NCBI RefSeq assembly: GCF_031846645.1
Contig: NZ_JAVRHN010000001.1
Span: forward strand, 539,196-603,195
Origin: Autumnicola psychrophila
GTDB taxonomy: Bacteria > Bacteroidota > Bacteroidia > Flavobacteriales > Flavobacteriaceae
Direction of reading: 5' to 3'
DNA: 64,000 bases
Below the pieces are notes generated by a model, which was not told where the DNA came from, ran no database searches, and saw only the letters and a program-made list of their open reading frames with translations. Positions within the stretch are counted from its first letter, which is position 1; each line of letters begins with the position of its first letter. Positions 60,424 through 64,000 of the stretch are shown here, in pieces. The position numbers and the translations under genes were made by a program.

Positions 60424-60439
60424 AAAATGGCAATTTTCG
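60424..60439 (+). repeat. Copy of AAAATGGCAATTTTCG motif
   Basis: Identical to 502-517. It lies in the roughly 220-bp gap before the lipoprotein gene at 60528, where I see no other feature. Confidence 0.5.
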
Positions 60440-60527
60440 ATGTTCTGTTTTGTTTCCCGCGGAATTACTCTAAATTTATATCCACAATTATAGTAAGTAT
60501 TTCTATTCCGAAATTCAGTTAATTTAA

Positions 60528-61109
60528 ATGAAGAAAATCACCTTTATTTTAGGTCTGTTGTGCCTGGTGTCCTGCAAAGACAAACAGGTGGCGAATTCTG
60601 CAACAACAGAAGTGGACACCACCGAATTTGGGAGGCAAATAGAGGTTACCAATGAGCAGGTACTGCTTTTGCCGGAAGCACGGGAATATGCTGTGTTGTG
60701 GATAGAATATATTACTGCGCAAAATGAAATTGATAAATTTGATGATGCCACGCTTCGCGAAGTGATGGACAATGCCGCTCCTCTGGCAGAAATAATGATC
60801 TCTTTACAAAATTCGGTTCCAGATTCGCTAAGATCCACAGCCGTCGAGGCGCGTTTAAATGTACTTACCACAAAATCTATGCTGCTGAATCACGCCGCCT
60901 CTAAAAGAAAGCCCGATCCTGACCAAATAGAGGAAGTCGCAGAAGAGATTCCTTCAGAATTTAATTACCTGAAAATCCAGATGAACGAAATTTTCCTAAA
61001 AACACTTCAGGATTTTGAAGCTGAACTGGATTTGCAGGAGGAGGAAATGGAAGAGGAGGAAACTGATTCTGTTTTTGCCAGAAGCCGCCGTATTTTAAAC
61101 GATGATTAA
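60528..61109 (+). CDS. Acidic lipoprotein of unknown function
   Basis: This 193-residue lipoprotein has a lipobox ending CLVSC with Cys16. The mature part looks helical and strongly acidic, with a Glu-rich stretch near the end (LDLQEEEMEEEETDS). I recognise no family. The next gene, a secreted NTF2-like protein, starts 18 bp after the stop, so the two are probably co-transcribed. Both products are exported and may act in the periplasm. A Ca or metal-binding role from the acidic tail would be speculation. Confidence 0.7.
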   Translation: MKKITFILGLLCLVSCKDKQVANSATTEVDTTEFGRQIEVTNEQVLLLPEAREYAVLWIEYITAQNEIDKFDDATLREVMDNAAPLAEIMISLQNSVPDSLRSTAVEARLNVLTTKSMLLNHAASKRKPDPDQIEEVAEEIPSEFNYLKIQMNEIFLKTLQDFEAELDLQEEEMEEEETDSVFARSRRILNDD

Positions 61110-61127
61110 ATCTTGCAATTTACTCTA

Positions 61128-61640
61128 ATGAAAACCTTTTTAGCATTTTTGCTCCTGATTACCAGCTGCAATTTTTATGCGCAAACCCCTTCTAATGCTC
61201 AACTTTCTGCCCAAAAACAGGTTGAGCAGACCCTCGACCTTTGGCACGAGGCCGCTGCAAATGCCAATTTTGAAGCTTATTTTGAATTAATGACAGAAGA
61301 TGCTGTTTTTGTTGGTACAGATGCCACGGAAAACTGGCAGAACAAAGACTTCAGGGAATATGCAAGACCTCATTTCGACAAAGGTAAAGCCTGGAAGTTT
61401 ACAGCGCTGGAAAGGAATATTTACTTCGGAAAAAGCGGAGATTATGCCTGGTTTGATGAATTGCTGGACACGCAAATGGGAATTTGCCGCGGCTCGGGAG
61501 TTCTTATAAAAAAGGGCGAAAACTGGAAAATTAAGCACTACGTTCTTTCTATTACCGTTCCAAACGAAAATGTAGATGAAGTTCTTGCTATCAAGAAGAA
61601 GGCAGATCAAAGGATCCAAACCAAACTTCAGAAAAATTAA
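61128..61640 (+). CDS. Secreted NTF2-like/SnoaL-type domain protein
   Basis: This 170-residue exported protein has a signal peptide; the end could be a lipobox (LITSC, Cys14) or a signal peptidase I site (FYAQ), which I cannot decide. The domain starts QTLDLWHEAAANANFEAYFELM and continues with EDAVFVGTDATENW and WFDEL, as in DUF4440/SnoaL-like proteins with a cone-shaped pocket. No catalytic assignment is possible. The ATG at 61128 is used because the earlier in-frame codon is a TTG without signal-peptide sense. It is in tandem with the lipoprotein at 60528. Confidence 0.8.
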   Translation: MKTFLAFLLLITSCNFYAQTPSNAQLSAQKQVEQTLDLWHEAAANANFEAYFELMTEDAVFVGTDATENWQNKDFREYARPHFDKGKAWKFTALERNIYFGKSGDYAWFDELLDTQMGICRGSGVLIKKGENWKIKHYVLSITVPNENVDEVLAIKKKADQRIQTKLQKN

Positions 61641-61735
61641 TGCTTTTTGGCATTAATTCTGCATAAAGACACCATGTTAAAGATATGTTCCTTTTTACTA
61701 CTTTAGCATGCAATTTTTCAAAATTTTAAAACCAC

Positions 61736-63805
61736 ATGAACACACTTAAAAATGTTTTACTATTTTCTGCTCTTGGCTCGGCTGTACTAACCGGCTGCAC
61801 GAATGAGGATAGAACGGCGCAGGCCGAAGAAGAAATCCATGGGATCAATCTTGCCTATATGGATACTACTACAAACCCAAAAGACGACTTTTTTAGATAT
61901 GTAAACGGAAAGTGGCTGGATTCCACTGAAATTCCGGAAGACAGAACTTCCTGGGGTAGTTTTTATGAGTTACGTCAAAGAACAGATGATGATGCACTTA
62001 GCATTTTGGAAGCAGCGTCTTCCAGCGACACTTTAAATCCTGACAGTGATCAGGCGAAAGCGGTTTCCCTCTACAAAAGTATCATGGATACCGTATCCAG
62101 GAATGAAATGGGGATAGAGCCCCTCAAGCCATATCTTGCTAAAATTGATGCTATTAACAGTAAAGAAGATTTGCAGCAATTCCTGATTGAAATGAGTGAA
62201 TACGGGAGTGCAGGATTCTTTTCTTTTTATGTTGGGGCAGATAGAAAAGACAGCAATATGAATGCTGCTTACCTTAATCCTTCAGGATTGGGATTACCAG
62301 ACAGGGATTATTACGTTGCAGACGATTCAGACTCCCAGGAAAAGAGGGAAAAATACAAGGAGTATATTACAGAAATGCTTCAGTATTTAGATTATTCTGA
62401 AGAGGAAGCTACTGCAGAAGCAGAAACTATCCTTGCTTTTGAAACCAGTCTTGCACAACCTCAACTGGATAAAGTTGAACGTCGTGATGCCAGAAAAACG
62501 TACAATCCAATGACGGTAAATGAACTTCAAAACACTGTTCCTGCCATGCAATGGGAGGCATTTTTTGATGGAATTGGCGCTAAAAATCTGGACACAATCA
62601 TTATTACCCAGCCGGAGTATATGAAGTCGCTTCAGGATATTATTGCTCAAAATTCTGTTGAAGATTGGAAAGCATATTTAAAGTGGAATCTTTTTAATGA
62701 TGCCGCTTCTATGCTAACTACTGAGCTTGAGCGCGAAAACTGGGAGTTCTATGACAAAACTTTACAGGGAGCCCAGGAACAACGGCCACGTAATGAAAGA
62801 GCCCTGGGAACTGTTAACGGAACTGTTGGAGAAGCTTTGGGTAAACTTTACGTAGAAAAACATTTCCCGCCAGAAGCTAAAGAAAAAGCTCAGGAAATGA
62901 TTGGAAATATCATTACAGCCTACGAAAACAGGATTAATGAACTACCGTGGATGAGCGAGGACACCAAGAAAAAAGCACTCGAAAAATTAGCGAGTTTCAC
63001 TGTAAAAGTAGGCTATCCTGATGAGTGGGAAGACTATAGCGGACTTGAAATTAAAAGTCCTGAAGAAGAAGGTTCTTATTTCCAAAACCTGATGAACGCT
63101 CAAAAATGGAGAGTTGAAGAAAACCTTGCAGAACTTGGACAGCCTGTAGATAAGAGCGAATGGTATATGCCACCGCAAACTGTAAACGCTTATTATAACC
63201 CAAGTTACAACGAGATCGTATTCCCTGCTGCAATTTTACAACCGCCTTTTTATGATTATAAAGCTGATGCTGCAGTAAATTACGGCGGAATTGGAGCAGT
63301 AATAGGACACGAAATTTCTCATGGTTTTGACGACAGTGGGTCACGTTTTGATGCTGAAGGGAACCTGAACAACTGGTGGACAGATGAAGACCTTGAGCAA
63401 TTTGAAGAGCTGGGAAGCGAACTGGCAGATCAATACAGTGCAATTGAAGTTTTGGATAGTGTTTATATCAACGGTCAATTTACTTTAGGTGAAAACATTG
63501 GGGATTTAGGTGGAGTAAATGCTGCTTACGACGGACTACAAATTCATCTTGAAGAGCATGGAAACCCTGGTGAGATTGACGGATATACACCGGAGCAACG
63601 TTTCTTTATGTCCTGGGCAACCGTATGGCGCACAAAAATGCGTGAGGAAGCTTTAAGAAACAGAATTAAAACAGATCCTCACTCTCCGGGAATGTACCGT
63701 GCGTATGTTCCGTTGCAAAATATTGATGCTTTTTATGAAGCCTTCGATATTGCCGAAGGAGATAAAATGTATGTAAGTCCTGAAAACCGGGTGAAAATCT
63801 GGTAA
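61736..63805 (+). CDS. M13-family metallopeptidase (neprilysin/PepO-like), lipoprotein
   Basis: This 689-residue zinc endopeptidase has a lipobox ending VLTGC (Cys21), so it is membrane-anchored in the periplasm or at the surface. The peptidase M13 N-terminal domain (about 40-420; MDTTTNPKDDFFRYVNGKW) precedes the catalytic domain with zinc motif VIGHEISHGFDDSG (HExxH), ENIGDLGG (third zinc ligand and Asp) and the substrate-binding NAYYNPSYNEIVFPAA. It degrades peptides of limited size. The length is normal. It has its own terminator at 63831. Confidence 0.94.
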   Translation: MNTLKNVLLFSALGSAVLTGCTNEDRTAQAEEEIHGINLAYMDTTTNPKDDFFRYVNGKWLDSTEIPEDRTSWGSFYELRQRTDDDALSILEAASSSDTLNPDSDQAKAVSLYKSIMDTVSRNEMGIEPLKPYLAKIDAINSKEDLQQFLIEMSEYGSAGFFSFYVGADRKDSNMNAAYLNPSGLGLPDRDYYVADDSDSQEKREKYKEYITEMLQYLDYSEEEATAEAETILAFETSLAQPQLDKVERRDARKTYNPMTVNELQNTVPAMQWEAFFDGIGAKNLDTIIITQPEYMKSLQDIIAQNSVEDWKAYLKWNLFNDAASMLTTELERENWEFYDKTLQGAQEQRPRNERALGTVNGTVGEALGKLYVEKHFPPEAKEKAQEMIGNIITAYENRINELPWMSEDTKKKALEKLASFTVKVGYPDEWEDYSGLEIKSPEEEGSYFQNLMNAQKWRVEENLAELGQPVDKSEWYMPPQTVNAYYNPSYNEIVFPAAILQPPFYDYKADAAVNYGGIGAVIGHEISHGFDDSGSRFDAEGNLNNWWTDEDLEQFEELGSELADQYSAIEVLDSVYINGQFTLGENIGDLGGVNAAYDGLQIHLEEHGNPGEIDGYTPEQRFFMSWATVWRTKMREEALRNRIKTDPHSPGMYRAYVPLQNIDAFYEAFDIAEGDKMYVSPENRVKIW

Positions 63806-63830
63806 TTTTCAATAGACAGTTAAAATAACG

Positions 63831-63853
63831 AGAGCCGGAATTTTTCCGGCTCT
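63831..63853 (+). terminator. Terminator after the M13 peptidase gene
   Basis: AGAGCCGGA (63831-63839) and TCCGGCTCT (63845-63853) form a perfect 9-bp stem followed by T-rich sequence. Confidence 0.88.
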
Positions 63854-63960
63854 TTTATTTTCGAATACTGTCAACTGGAAAAGATACAAGAACGTTTCGC
63901 TGAAAGAAACAAGAATTAAGACTAAATTTTAAAACCTAATGAACTGGTTATTATTACTAT

Positions 63961-63981
63961 GTCACAGCGGAGTCGAGATGC
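63961..63981 (+). repeat. Possible edge of a dispersed intergenic repeat
   Basis: The segment with CAGCGGAGTCGAGATG resembles a repeat that I recall as common between genes in Flavobacteriaceae (GTCGAGATG with flanking inverted arms). Only part is inside the window and no partner arm is seen. No gene is recognised between 63854 and the end. Confidence 0.3.
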
Positions 63982-64000
63982 TTTCAACTTTGGATCTTCC

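Overview
The window looks like a contiguous piece of chromosome from a member of the Flavobacteriaceae (Bacteroidota). The evidence is AT-rich intergenic DNA, Bacteroidota-type promoters (TTTG ... TAnnTTTG) in front of many genes, no obvious Shine-Dalgarno signals, a type IX secretion (T9SS) sorting domain, a SusC-like TonB-dependent receptor with a carboxypeptidase-regulatory-like domain, and lineage-typical families (DUF4271, DUF4296, DUF5686, DUF3050, PorT-type barrel). The gene content recalls the Gramella/Salegentibacter/Zunongwangia group, but genus is an inference. Most of the window is core genome. No prophage, transposase, CRISPR array or rRNA operon is visible.

Layout: 1-5.5 kb holds the end of a DUF3050 gene, a 2Fe-2S ferredoxin, an Fe-S carrier pair (Mrp and NifU C-terminal domain), a trmB-lysE-alkyltransferase-like operon and a MurG-like glycosyltransferase. 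5.5-13.8 kb is the most distinctive part. It has a PhoR/PhoB-like two-component system divergent from a TonB-dependent receptor, a large lipoprotein made of two tandem homologous halves, a mini-protein that is almost only a T9SS sorting domain, and a LuxE-like acyl-activating enzyme. 14-25 kb has tyrS, an SDR, a DPM1-like synthase/dihydroorotase/DUF4296 operon, DUF4271-hemD, DUF423, an Lrp regulator, ferritin, a YugP-type protease and pyrH-frr. 25-35 kb has DUF5686, an MMPL/RND-like exporter, asnS, a 42-aa membrane mini-protein between two palindromes, an RluA synthase, rpoN and a PAP2-like membrane protein.

35-47 kb (mostly minus strand) carries a PorT-type barrel, an ExbB/small membrane protein/ExbD/ExbD energising cluster, tRNA-Ser(GGA), asparaginase, an acyltransferase, TatD, sucB-sucA and a polyprenyl synthase; a plus-strand aspartyl protease lies next to tatD. 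47.5-54.3 kb is a TetR-TolC-adaptor-RND efflux operon with a well-formed promoter. 54.4-64 kb has a YwqK/MORN protein, aspS, a ClC channel with CBS domains, a cold-shock protein, an SDR-type threonine dehydrogenase, two small secreted proteins and an M13 metallopeptidase.

The best candidate for something under-described is the presumed phosphate-responsive outer-membrane module at 5.5-12.7 kb. Its 170-bp divergent control region contains 11-bp-phased TAAC/TTAC repeats and an inverted repeat. Secondary points are a dispersed palindrome family (three copies), a recurring GGCAATTTTCG motif and several start codons placed directly behind promoter -7 elements.
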